Source: a virus. From it: a stretch of DNA of 22,643 nucleotides. The notes beneath the pieces were generated by a model. The model made no database searches, was not told the origin of the DNA, and saw only the letters and a program-made list of their open reading frames with translations. Both the position numbers and the translations under genes were made by a program. Positions 13,383 through 21,673 of the stretch are shown piece after piece. Location: positions 1-22,643 of the IMG/VR virus record IMGVR_UViG_3300010391_000290. The stretch is one strand, 5' to 3'. Positions within the stretch are counted from its first letter, which is position 1. Each line of letters begins with the position of its first letter.

Positions 13383-15848
13383 TTACGTAATCCCGAGGCG
13401 GGCCTTGATATGCTCTCGGAGAGGAATGACACCAGCAGTAATTTGAGTTGTCCACTTACCCGACTCAACGGTCTCCTGAACATCAACGATGCGGAAAATT
13501 ATATTTTTCTCCGAATACGGCTCGGGAAGATTTCTCACCAAAAACATCATGAAAGTACGCAACCCACCAATGCCTTGAATAGTGAATGTCGCCTGAATAC
13601 CCGGCATAATTCCCGTATATTTCGGGTTATTTTCTTCGTCACCGTCATCAAGTAAAAGCTGTTGAATGTCTGTTGCTGGCAGACAGAGGCGAAAGGCGTG
13701 AGCACCTGTTGTCATTGGATATGAATTATCACATGGGATAATGCATTGCAACTCACGCATGGTATCTTCAAATCCGCTCCTGTCTGGTTTTGGTGTTGGA
13801 GCATTGCCGACATTTTCCCCCAAATGTAATCTATCCTTGAATTTGTAGTCGAGTAATTCGTTATTTCCATTTGTAACGGTCGTCTTATTATCGGGGTTAT
13901 TGGTTGGAGCGTAAATGGTACGAATAGCCTGTGCATTACTCAGTGTGGGCTTAAATCCAATACCAAGCAGCAAACTATCCGAATCAAAATAATCAAATGC
14001 CCACACAAGGCCACGGTTAGAGAACGACATGAACTTGTAGTCCACAATTTTCATCGGGGCGGGTTCGTCGGGAGGTATAGTCTTATCCCCAAGACCACTA
14101 ACAAGGCGTAAATCCCAAAATCCACCACATGCCGAATTCACTCCGTCAAGAATTTTCTCTACAAATTGGTAATAGGTCGTAACATCAGAACTACTAACAA
14201 GCAATCCCTTCAAAAACGATAGACTGACATAAATATGGCGAAGATACCCCGAATAATGAGCGGGATATAAGTTGCTTTTATTGTGAATCGAGGGGGTGTC
14301 ATTTCTGAATGGAAAAGCACATGTTCCCGATGCAATTCCCTTTTGGTATCGTATTGCATTGATAACTTGGTCAATATCATCACGACTAACCTTACCATCC
14401 AATTGCATACCAACCGTATAAAGTCTATAATCCGCAAGGCCACCCCTCGCCTTCTTAGCTTTCGATCTCGGTAGTATTGCTTTAACTGCACTATCGGCTA
14501 ACCTCAACTTGTAATAATCGTTAGAGCTATTACCAAAGGAAGTTGGTACAGCATCATAACCATACTTTCCATAAAAATACTTGGGCGATTCGAAATTTGG
14601 GATGAGACAAGTGGAACCATCACTTGAAATCATATTGGGGTGCGCCCCAACAACGACATCATCAATGTCCACCCGCAGCATTTCTTTACCTTTTGTACCC
14701 TTAAGAGGTCCAGCATGAAAATTGATGGCTTCAATTATAAGCCCCAAGTTCAACCACAATTCGTCGGATTTATTGTCAAAATCTTTCTTGTCCGGATTTT
14801 TTTGGAATTTGTTCTGTTTATCCTCCTTATCCCTACCACCAAAGACACCGTAGAGATATTCATTGGCGTTGCCCTTCACTCCATTCTTTTTTGGGTGTGC
14901 AGCACGAACATATTTGGTAAAATCTTCAAGCCCGGGTATTAAATCCGGTGCCGTCTTCCACACTCCACGGAATTTATCAAGATATTTATCAACAAACTCG
15001 GTGAGACTATTGAATATTTTGACGCTTTTCTCCTCATTCTCATCAACAGATGATTTATCCTCCGAATTGGAATCCACAATCAGACCAGCGTAAATACGGT
15101 CCTTTGACGTGATTTCCGTTTTGCATCGAAATTTGTTGCCATCTACTGTCCATTCAAAGTTGGTAATGATGCCGAAAATGACATCATAGTTTCCTCTCGA
15201 TTTTATGATGTTTTGCGTATAGAGAGGATAGGGATTATTAAACAAGTTTTCAAGTTTTTCTGTGTCCGTCAAATCCACCAGTGACTCGGGATTGTAGAGG
15301 TTCCATCCCCACTCCATGATGCACGAAATCCCCGGAATGAGGAAGTAAGGAGTCATGTACTCCAATTGTTTTTTAGAAAAACATGTCCATTCCACCGAAG
15401 CACGTCGGTAGAGTTCTTTCTGAATGGTTACATGAATACGTTCAATCTCAGGAGCAGGAACGTGAATGGGATAATCCTTAGTAAGATCATTGTCTATAGT
15501 GTGAGGGTTAATCCCCGCACTTGGAACATATCCAATGATTGATGGGTTATTGCTGTTGTTCTTGCTAAATCCATAATCGGAATAGAATCCCTTACCGCCA
15601 TAAAACACAAACCCTTGTTTCTCACAATCCCCCGACTTTGGGCTTTCTGGCCCTTTGCTATTGGAGCAGAGGCGAACCCACGGAATCATTGGCCCACGGT
15701 AATTCGACCAATCTCCCGTTTTCAATTTCCAACTTTCGCTATTATTGTCGGTATATCGAAAACTACGATTCTTCTTTCGACGATTCATCTCGTCTTGAAT
15801 CTCTTCGGGGATATTTGATGGCTCCCACGGTATAATTGGTGCTGGCAT
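13383..15848 (-). CDS. Large baseplate hub-like structural protein
   Basis: An 821-residue protein with no membrane segments. An N-terminal region (about 130-190, IQKELYRRASVEWTCFSKKQ then GISCIMEWGWNLYNPESL) and a middle stretch (YDVIFGIITNFEWTVDGNKF, then CKTEITSKDRIYAG) have the look of baseplate hub proteins. The C-terminal 90 residues (IMPGIQATFTIQGIGGLRTF, then FRIVDVQETVESGKWTTQIT) match the pattern seen at the end of gp27/VgrG-type hub domains in large phages. About 400 residues between them, rich in Asn, Asp and Lys, are not recognised. Position supports the role: it comes after the tape measure, tube-junction and wedge genes. It would sit at the centre of the baseplate beneath the tube. 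No lysozyme motif is visible. Exact homology to T4 gp27 needs a profile search. Confidence 0.68.
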   Translation of the reverse strand: MPAPIIPWEPSNIPEEIQDEMNRRKKNRSFRYTDNNSESWKLKTGDWSNYRGPMIPWVRLCSNSKGPESPKSGDCEKQGFVFYGGKGFYSDYGFSKNNSNNPSIIGYVPSAGINPHTIDNDLTKDYPIHVPAPEIERIHVTIQKELYRRASVEWTCFSKKQLEYMTPYFLIPGISCIMEWGWNLYNPESLVDLTDTEKLENLFNNPYPLYTQNIIKSRGNYDVIFGIITNFEWTVDGNKFRCKTEITSKDRIYAGLIVDSNSEDKSSVDENEEKSVKIFNSLTEFVDKYLDKFRGVWKTAPDLIPGLEDFTKYVRAAHPKKNGVKGNANEYLYGVFGGRDKEDKQNKFQKNPDKKDFDNKSDELWLNLGLIIEAINFHAGPLKGTKGKEMLRVDIDDVVVGAHPNMISSDGSTCLIPNFESPKYFYGKYGYDAVPTSFGNSSNDYYKLRLADSAVKAILPRSKAKKARGGLADYRLYTVGMQLDGKVSRDDIDQVINAIRYQKGIASGTCAFPFRNDTPSIHNKSNLYPAHYSGYLRHIYVSLSFLKGLLVSSSDVTTYYQFVEKILDGVNSACGGFWDLRLVSGLGDKTIPPDEPAPMKIVDYKFMSFSNRGLVWAFDYFDSDSLLLGIGFKPTLSNAQAIRTIYAPTNNPDNKTTVTNGNNELLDYKFKDRLHLGENVGNAPTPKPDRSGFEDTMRELQCIIPCDNSYPMTTGAHAFRLCLPATDIQQLLLDDGDEENNPKYTGIMPGIQATFTIQGIGGLRTFMMFLVRNLPEPYSEKNIIFRIVDVQETVESGKWTTQITAGVIPLREHIKARLGIT

Positions 15849-15853
15849 AACTA

Positions 15854-16150
15854 TTATGAGTTGATGTGGCTGTAATTTGCAAGAATTTGGCTTATGTCAA
15901 TGGGAATACGTAGTGTCACCCCGGATGGAACACTCAAACGTCCTTTACCCAGATTATTGGCTAATGCGATAACCCAATACAACGTTGGGTCTCCATAGTA
16001 CTTAAGCGCCAGCGAATCGAGGTAATCCTCAGAGTTAGATACTATCTGAATATCACTGTCTTGTGGAATAATGACGGGGTAGGAAGCTGTCTTATAGACT
16101 CGCTTTCCATCCCACCTGTTCTGAATCGAAATGTTATCGTATCGTCTCAT
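15854..16150 (-). CDS. 53: gp53/LysM-like baseplate wedge protein
   Basis: A 98-residue protein with a LysM-like pattern: EDYLDSLALKYYGDPTLYWV followed by IALANN and, later, VPSGVTLRIP. The YGDPTLYWV segment closely resembles YGNPQLYWV in T4 gp53, a baseplate wedge component. Its small size matches the short LysM-type baseplate proteins that follow tape measure genes in many myoviruses. The start is set at ATG 16150, one base after the stop of the upstream gene, with GGATTGGA before it. An in-frame TTG at 16159 would add three residues. It ends 5 bases before the hub gene. It would help join the hub to the surrounding wedges. Confidence 0.82.
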   Translation of the reverse strand: MRRYDNISIQNRWDGKRVYKTASYPVIIPQDSDIQIVSNSEDYLDSLALKYYGDPTLYWVIALANNLGKGRLSVPSGVTLRIPIDISQILANYSHINS

Positions 16151-16151
16151 A

Positions 16152-18458
16152 TTATCCAATCCCCGATGTACTACTATGTTTAGGTTTTACTTGAGAAGGA
16201 GTAGTATCAATGACATCCCGGACCACGTAATTCCTATTCCAGTAATTCAGTGCCTTGCTGTCAGGAACAGTATCAGTATTCCACTCTGAAAAATCTTCGG
16301 TTCTTGGTGCATGACCGAAGTTAGCCCCACCAACAACCGCACGCTCTTTCTCAAGCAATACCATCGTGAACCCAAGTTCGATTTCCCGAGGAACTTGACC
16401 AAAATTCCGTCCTTTGGCTTGAATATACTTATCTGCCAGATAATACCAGTCACCTTTACCCTGATTGTCTTCATTCAAAGTTTCCCATGCAGCATCCTCG
16501 GGAATATTCATTGTTACAGACTGAATAAGAATAGGTTGGTCTCTGTACAGGTCTCCAAGTGTAAGCATGAACATTGGAGGAACCATGAACCTGTCATATG
16601 TACTATTTCCACTTGAAACTTTTGATGCCTTCGTGTAATTGGATGGTTTGTATGATGTCATCATATAATTAATACGTTGCCATGTAGGAGCTAACTCCAC
16701 AATACTATTGATGAGAATTTTAATACTAAAACTCAGATTACGACTGAACCCACCATATGAATACACCTTGTCGGCACGACCAATAAACGACATTTCTTCC
16801 CACGATGCATTCCCCGCCTCATCAATGCCTTTGATGGACGCACGGAATGGAATATACTTTTGGTTAACTACATCATAGAAGTACAACGCAACCAAGTCAT
16901 CTTTGAACGGCTCCCATGTTACCCATCCTTTTAGTGTCAAATTAGTTACATTTCGATTCTTGTCCAGAACATCCAAAGTATTGATTGCATCGAACGTGCC
17001 ATTGGTTGGAAGTTTGTAAGTCTGATTGGACTTGAATTTGAGCGTCTGATCAACAGTGGTGATGGCACTCTCTCTATAATCAGACAACATTCCGAGTGGA
17101 TAATCAGTTGGACTAACTCCCCGTTCTCTATCCATTCCCTTCGTCGTCGAATACACTCGGTCATATCCATCCGAACTTCGGTTTGGACTGGTAATTACTT
17201 TGGAATCCAACGGAAGATTGATTTTGTAAATGTTTCCATTACCAATATTTGGCACTTTATCAAGAAGCTTTTGAAGGTCTTTATTGTAGGCATCAACACT
17301 TTTTTTATCCGTTTTCTTGGTAGGATAAAGATTGCCCTTCTGAGCGTACATGCTATATTGAACCATTATCTCGGAAGCATCATGACCCTCATCAACTTTA
17401 CTTCCAACTGACTCTCCATACATGTATGAAGTAGTAATATCATACCCAACTCGTGCAATTCCCGGAAGGCGGTCCCTAACAATACTTCCCCCCGAAACTC
17501 TTACTCTGATGGGTTTTCCGTTTGGAAGCATAAACGAACGATAAGGAGTCAATACCTTCTGAGTATCTTTCCGTATTCCCCCCGGGTCACCCGCTATCCA
17601 TAATGGTCCGAAATTTACGGGACTACCATCAGCATCAAGATAAATAAACTTGGTACTTCCAGCAACAATCATCAATCCATAAGCACCTTCATCACTCCGA
17701 TATTTAATCCCATCTTGTGTTTGAGGAATGAAATTTTGGAACATAGAGGTAACAAGCCCCTTAATGGAGAATCCCTTCTGTGTGCCTCCCTGCCATGCCT
17801 GTTCTAAGTGAGATTTACCTCTATTCGCATCACCAGCACGAAGTAATCCTTTTGTGCCTATAGTCAATGTGGCCGTTGGCAAAGCGTTAGGATTATTTGC
17901 TAGAGTTGTTCCCGCAACTGGATTCGTCTTCGGAGCACCAAAAATAGCACTGCCAGCACTTCCAAGCAACGTAGTAGCAATGCCTGTAAGACCCGCCGAG
18001 GTATCGAAATTTCTCATTGGCCGCACAGTACCAAGAGTCAACGTCAATCCAGCAGCAACTATTGGAGACGTTGGATTGTAAATACGAGTTTCGTTGTATG
18101 CTTGTCCTGTTTGAAGGAGAAATTGCTTTGCGAGGAAAGTAACACCACGCCCCGAAACTAGGAACTTGGAGACACGAATAATGTCAATTGGCCCCGACCC
18201 CAATGGAAACAACCGTGACTCATACTTACGCAAAGCGGTCAATCCGCTATTACCTTGGTCAGGATAAACATAGTAATAAGGCTCATCGCCCCAATCAAGA
18301 AGCCCTTGATGATAGTTAGAATATGGCGAGAGACGATGATACATAGACTTAGAGTTCGCCCTCCAAATCAATTCGGGCTTGCCAACGGCTGGCTGAACTG
18401 GGTAGCCTCCGGGCCGTTTAATCATCGCCCATGTTGGTTCAAAATGTGCTTGTGCCAT
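16152..18458 (-). CDS. Large tail/baseplate protein with gp48/gp54-like C-terminal region
   Basis: A 768-residue structural protein. The C-terminal 200 residues run from SFIGRADKVYSYGGFSRNLS (about 553) through the PPMFMLTLGDLYRDQPILIQ stretch and end with a PREIELGFTMVLLEKE strand. This is the pattern of the tail-tube-like domain found in tube-initiator and junction proteins such as T4 gp48 and gp54. The N-terminal 160 residues (ALRKYESRLFPLGSGPIDII, then QFLLQTGQAYNETRIYNPTS) look well folded and recur, as I remember, in structural proteins of large phages. The middle is loosely ordered. Its place between the tape measure and the gp53-like gene fits a protein that caps the baseplate and seeds the tail tube. 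Lack of a clear ribosome site before the ATG suggests coupling to the tape measure gene, whose stop lies 12 bases upstream. Confidence 0.65.
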   Translation of the reverse strand: MAQAHFEPTWAMIKRPGGYPVQPAVGKPELIWRANSKSMYHRLSPYSNYHQGLLDWGDEPYYYVYPDQGNSGLTALRKYESRLFPLGSGPIDIIRVSKFLVSGRGVTFLAKQFLLQTGQAYNETRIYNPTSPIVAAGLTLTLGTVRPMRNFDTSAGLTGIATTLLGSAGSAIFGAPKTNPVAGTTLANNPNALPTATLTIGTKGLLRAGDANRGKSHLEQAWQGGTQKGFSIKGLVTSMFQNFIPQTQDGIKYRSDEGAYGLMIVAGSTKFIYLDADGSPVNFGPLWIAGDPGGIRKDTQKVLTPYRSFMLPNGKPIRVRVSGGSIVRDRLPGIARVGYDITTSYMYGESVGSKVDEGHDASEIMVQYSMYAQKGNLYPTKKTDKKSVDAYNKDLQKLLDKVPNIGNGNIYKINLPLDSKVITSPNRSSDGYDRVYSTTKGMDRERGVSPTDYPLGMLSDYRESAITTVDQTLKFKSNQTYKLPTNGTFDAINTLDVLDKNRNVTNLTLKGWVTWEPFKDDLVALYFYDVVNQKYIPFRASIKGIDEAGNASWEEMSFIGRADKVYSYGGFSRNLSFSIKILINSIVELAPTWQRINYMMTSYKPSNYTKASKVSSGNSTYDRFMVPPMFMLTLGDLYRDQPILIQSVTMNIPEDAAWETLNEDNQGKGDWYYLADKYIQAKGRNFGQVPREIELGFTMVLLEKERAVVGGANFGHAPRTEDFSEWNTDTVPDSKALNYWNRNYVVRDVIDTTPSQVKPKHSSTSGIG

Positions 18459-18470
18459 ATGATATAAATA

Positions 18471-21089
18471 TTATGCTACCTTGTTTACCCCGTATCCGCC
18501 ACGAAATTCAGTCTGGCGAGCGAGATGTGTACTAAGTAACTGACCATCCATTTTGATATTGTTGTCCTTGGCGAGTATCTTCTCAAGTAATGAGCAGATT
18601 TTCTGTCCAGTTGCCTCAGACATTGGAGGAGAATCTTTTTCACTTTCTTTGCCAGCTTCGCCGGGCTTTTTCTTGAGTGATGCAACCTCAGTTCCTTTAG
18701 GACTTACTGTGACCGCAGGAATATAAGCGGCAGTAGCTTTCTTTTCTACAGAACCACCGGCCTTACCCGCACCAAACAATTTTCCGACAAATTTTCCAAT
18801 GCTGGCAAATTTATCCATTATCCATGTAAATGCCTTTCGGAACGGGGATGTAAGAACATCAAACAGCATTCCACCAACAGACTTGATTCCCTCGACTATG
18901 CTAAGTCCAAATGCCGATGGTGATTTCCCGGGTATTCCACTGGTTCCGTACCACCAGTTCGCAAATTTATCAAACGGCCACTTCATCCATCCGTATATGG
19001 CACTTGAAACGGATTTTATCCCCGACACTGCCCCGTCCCACATATCAAACAACTTAAGCCATACCCACGTAGCAAACTCATCAATAACAGCAAATTTTTT
19101 TCTAAGCCATGTACCAATTGCCCACCCCCCAATTGCCGACGCTATAACAAGTCCTGCTGCTGTCATAATTGCGCCAATACCCATAGCAAAAATCCCCGAA
19201 ATTGATGTGGTAAGGAGGGTGCCAAGAAATGGTAATAAACCAGTAAAAATCCCCGAAATTGATGTCCACAGTGTTCCAGCCCATCCAACAATATTCATAC
19301 CAAACGCAAACAACATTGGCCCCAATCCCAAAAGTGCTCTCGTTATTCCCGGGAGATATTTCGCCATTCCATAGCCAAGTGACCGACCAATATTGAAGGC
19401 GGATAGTCTGTTTTTCAGTAATAACAAATTTTGAAATATCAGAGCACGATTGGTTGCAAGTATTATCAATTTATTTGCCAACCAAATTCCACCAATGACA
19501 ATACTTATCCACTTGATTGTATCGAAGCTCTTAACGATGAATCCAAGAAACTTATCAATGACTGGAAGAAAAACCTGTTGTATCTTAGCAAGCAATTGAT
19601 TCCACTTAGCTGTAATTGCCGTGATTCGCTCTTGGTTTGCCTTTGCCTGAATCATAAGCCCAACATCTTTGGCTCTGGCTTTTGCGGCTGCGGCATTTTC
19701 TTTACTCATCTTCTCGTACAACGCAAGTTGCGCCTTCTGCTCTGGAGTTCCCCGACGCCTTATCTGTTCAATTTGCTTATCGGTCTGCAACATATTAAGC
19801 AATTCCTCAACACTCTTACCAGTTGCGGCAGCATATGCCTGTTGCTGAAACACATCAAGTTTTTCGAAATTAACTTGTTTGGTAATACGAAGAATTTCCT
19901 TCGTTGAACCCACAAGGTCTCTTCGATATGCTAACTCACGAGCACGTTGTAGGTTAATACCTCTCCCCAATAACACCGAAGCTTCCATTTCCTCATTTAC
20001 ACTTTCTGTGAAATCCAAAATATGTCGGCTGGAATCTGCGACCGCATTCATGTCGGTTCCCATTCGACGAAGTTCAATTGCCGACCGCAAAGCTACATTC
20101 GGAAGACGAGACATCATTATAAGGGTTTTGGAAGACTTAGTAGCCACGTCACCCATAACATCACTGAGTTGAACTCCTGCCGCCGAAGACATGGCTTGGG
20201 CCATGTACATCATATTGCTCTGGGATTCCATCGAACTCTTGGAAACTGATGCCAAATTGCGTAGGAACCTTGCACTCATCTCTTCGGAAATACCAAGTTG
20301 AGCCGCCATGACTGATACATCCTTAACCAGTTCAGCCGAAACATTGTGAACACCACCCATTGACTTCCCGAGGGCTTGGTAGGACTTGTAAACGCTCTCC
20401 ACGGTTACGCCAATATGCATGTAGTCAATGGCAATCCGTTGGGCAATCTTTTGAATAACAGCCGACTCAGCACGAGTCATGCCCATTGCCTTGCGAAAAT
20501 CCCATGCTGCTTTATCAAACTTAAGGAAGAGTTTGTATGCTCCTTGAAGCATTACTACAATAGCAGCTAATGTATAAGCAAGCCCCCGACTTATACCGCC
20601 CAATTTGAATAATTCAGTCCCGATTTTTTTGGTTAGGTCATATTCATTTACTTTTATTCCAAAAAGTTCTTTCGCTTGAGAGAACGCAAACTTGGAAAAC
20701 CTGTGTGCATCGGCATAACGACGTTTCGCCATATCCATCTCCGCTCTATTAGCTTCCTGAGACATATTGATGAGATTCCATTTAGCATCCATTTCGTCTT
20801 CTATGTCTTGAATTATTTGGTTAGCACGTTCCCGTGCGGCACCTACCGTCCCTACTGCTGCTGCCACTTGCACTTGATGTTCGAGAACTTTGGTCTGAAT
20901 CTCGTCCATCATTCGCTTTTCGTTCTGGCGACGTTGAATTATTCGCCTCTCAAGTTGGAGGTCTATAATCCCGATTTCCGACCGGAGAGTCTTCTCGGCC
21001 ATTAACAACTCAAGATGCGACTTCTGTACATCTATGAAGTCTCGAAATCTGGCAATATTAGTTTCATCTGGGAATGTAGGAATATCCAT
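18471..21089 (-). CDS. Tail tape measure protein
   Basis: An 872-residue protein with classic tape measure features. The first 150 residues are a long charged coiled coil (LRSEIGIIDLQLERRIIQRR, and heptads to about 130). Residues 150-520 are mainly helical with many Ala, Met and Lys. Residues 525-690 contain several hydrophobic stretches (WISIVIGGIWLANKLIILAT and MGIGAIMTAAGLVIASAIGG among them). The C-terminus ends in IKMDGQLLSTHLARQTEF, like the short end domain of other tape measures. At about 0.15 nm per residue it would set a tail near 130 nm. The tail genes on either side support the call. The ATG at 21089 is preceded by an in-frame stop, so no earlier start exists. There is no ribosome site, and a palindrome lies just upstream. 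Confidence 0.88.
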   Translation of the reverse strand: MDIPTFPDETNIARFRDFIDVQKSHLELLMAEKTLRSEIGIIDLQLERRIIQRRQNEKRMMDEIQTKVLEHQVQVAAAVGTVGAARERANQIIQDIEDEMDAKWNLINMSQEANRAEMDMAKRRYADAHRFSKFAFSQAKELFGIKVNEYDLTKKIGTELFKLGGISRGLAYTLAAIVVMLQGAYKLFLKFDKAAWDFRKAMGMTRAESAVIQKIAQRIAIDYMHIGVTVESVYKSYQALGKSMGGVHNVSAELVKDVSVMAAQLGISEEMSARFLRNLASVSKSSMESQSNMMYMAQAMSSAAGVQLSDVMGDVATKSSKTLIMMSRLPNVALRSAIELRRMGTDMNAVADSSRHILDFTESVNEEMEASVLLGRGINLQRARELAYRRDLVGSTKEILRITKQVNFEKLDVFQQQAYAAATGKSVEELLNMLQTDKQIEQIRRRGTPEQKAQLALYEKMSKENAAAAKARAKDVGLMIQAKANQERITAITAKWNQLLAKIQQVFLPVIDKFLGFIVKSFDTIKWISIVIGGIWLANKLIILATNRALIFQNLLLLKNRLSAFNIGRSLGYGMAKYLPGITRALLGLGPMLFAFGMNIVGWAGTLWTSISGIFTGLLPFLGTLLTTSISGIFAMGIGAIMTAAGLVIASAIGGWAIGTWLRKKFAVIDEFATWVWLKLFDMWDGAVSGIKSVSSAIYGWMKWPFDKFANWWYGTSGIPGKSPSAFGLSIVEGIKSVGGMLFDVLTSPFRKAFTWIMDKFASIGKFVGKLFGAGKAGGSVEKKATAAYIPAVTVSPKGTEVASLKKKPGEAGKESEKDSPPMSEATGQKICSLLEKILAKDNNIKMDGQLLSTHLARQTEFRGGYGVNKVA
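19188..19265 (-). repeat. Perfect direct repeat inside the tape measure gene
   Basis: A 21-base sequence at 19188-19208 is repeated exactly at 19245-19265, 57 bases apart (19 codons). It encodes TSISGIF twice, within the hydrophobic part of the protein. Identity at silent positions suggests a recent local duplication or gene conversion. Confidence 0.75.
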
Positions 21090-21094
21090 AAATT

Positions 21095-21117
21095 ACGCAT
21101 TGCGTCATTTATAAATA
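21095..21117. promoter_or_regulatory. Palindrome and two-way TATAAATA-like box at the tape measure start
   Basis: ACGCATTGCGT (21095-21105) is a perfect palindrome 6 bases before the tape measure ATG. Next to it, TATAAATA (21110-21117) reads on the plus strand toward the 84-residue gene, and the overlapping TATAAATG (21114-21107) reads on the minus strand toward the tape measure. Both resemble the T4 late promoter box. A minus-strand start here would leave a leader of only about 10 bases. Confidence 0.45.
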
Positions 21118-21143
21118 GGGAGAGAAAGCAGTTTTCGCAAAGC

Positions 21144-21174
21144 TTGACAGCATTATAAAAACATGATATGCTGT
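21144..21174 (+). promoter_or_regulatory. Sigma70-like promoter with overlapping operator-like repeat
   Basis: TTGACA (21144-21149) and TATGCT (21167-21172) are 17 bases apart, with the extended -10 TG at 21164-21165. An inverted repeat, ACAGCAT (21147-21153) and ATGCTGT (21168-21174), covers both boxes and is well placed for a repressor. The predicted start of transcription falls at about 21179, on the ATG itself, so this promoter would give a leaderless or nearly leaderless message. Confidence 0.6.
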
Positions 21175-21178
21175 AGGA

Positions 21179-21433
21179 ATGAATGAAACAACTGAAAATC
21201 ATTGGCTCTCACGGCTGATAATTGGAATTGGGGTCGTCGGAGTACTGGCGGTGTTGGTGGGATGTATGATTGCCCCCTTGTTTGGGCCGTGGTTCCGCCA
21301 AAGAAAGATAATGGAATACGCCATTTATTCCGACTGTGAAAGCCGAGTGGATACTGAAATGGTCGGGGTCTATGTGATCCTGTGGATTATTGCAATAGCA
21401 GCTTGGGCTATTGTCATTGTTTGTAACATTTAA
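21179..21433 (+). CDS. Small two-helix membrane protein, unknown
   Basis: An 84-residue protein with two hydrophobic helices: about 13-33 (RLIIGIGVVGVLAVLVGCMI) and about 62-82 (VYVILWIIAIAAWAIVIVCN). A short charged loop between them contains RQRKIMEY and DCESRVD. No catalytic motif is visible. It reads on the strand opposite to the tail genes that surround it, has a strong promoter with an operator-like repeat, and its stop overlaps the stop of the converging gp51-like frame. Such a single-gene insert with its own promoter resembles a moron. An inner-membrane role such as superinfection exclusion or lysis control is conceivable, but nothing in the sequence shows it. Confidence 0.7.
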   Translation: MNETTENHWLSRLIIGIGVVGVLAVLVGCMIAPLFGPWFRQRKIMEYAIYSDCESRVDTEMVGVYVILWIIAIAAWAIVIVCNI

Positions 21434-21673
21434 CGCCGGTCAATCCCCGGCCCCCTAACTATTGACGACTGAGAGGGAGCATCTTTTTCTCCCGATGCCT
21501 TATCCATATTATGTTTCTCCTTCTCCTTCGTATTGACAAGCTTGCGGAGATAAAATGACCTGTATTGCACAGGCATTTCGTACACGGCGAAGTATTCAAT
21601 GTTCCCAAAATGGGTCAAATCGAATATGAGTTCGTGGAGTTGTACTTTATACTCCTGAGTTAGGCCAAAAAAA
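21430..21673 (-). CDS. 51: gp51-like baseplate/tape-measure chaperone segment, reached by frameshift
   Basis: After the T7 run, a second frame continues for 78 codons past the frame of the gp26-like protein: GLTQEYKVQLHELIFDLTHF, then EYFAVYEMPVQYRSFYLRKL, then a charged tail. The pattern of a helix, Tyr/Phe-rich strand, MPVQYRSFYLRKLV and a lysine-rich helix resembles the small gp51-type proteins of T4-like phages, which assist baseplate hub assembly. No ATG or GTG starts it near the junction; the upstream part of the frame is the shadow of gp26, and only two TTG codons lie close by. It is therefore probably translated as a gp26-gp51 fusion by +1 or -2 frameshifting at 21667-21673. It sits just before the tape measure gene, where many phages carry frameshifted tail chaperones (G/GT of lambda). 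Confidence 0.62.

Noticed and set aside
18463-18470. TATAAATA between the tape measure and the next minus-strand gene
   Set aside because: It points against both genes and no plus gene follows; an AT-rich gap explains it.
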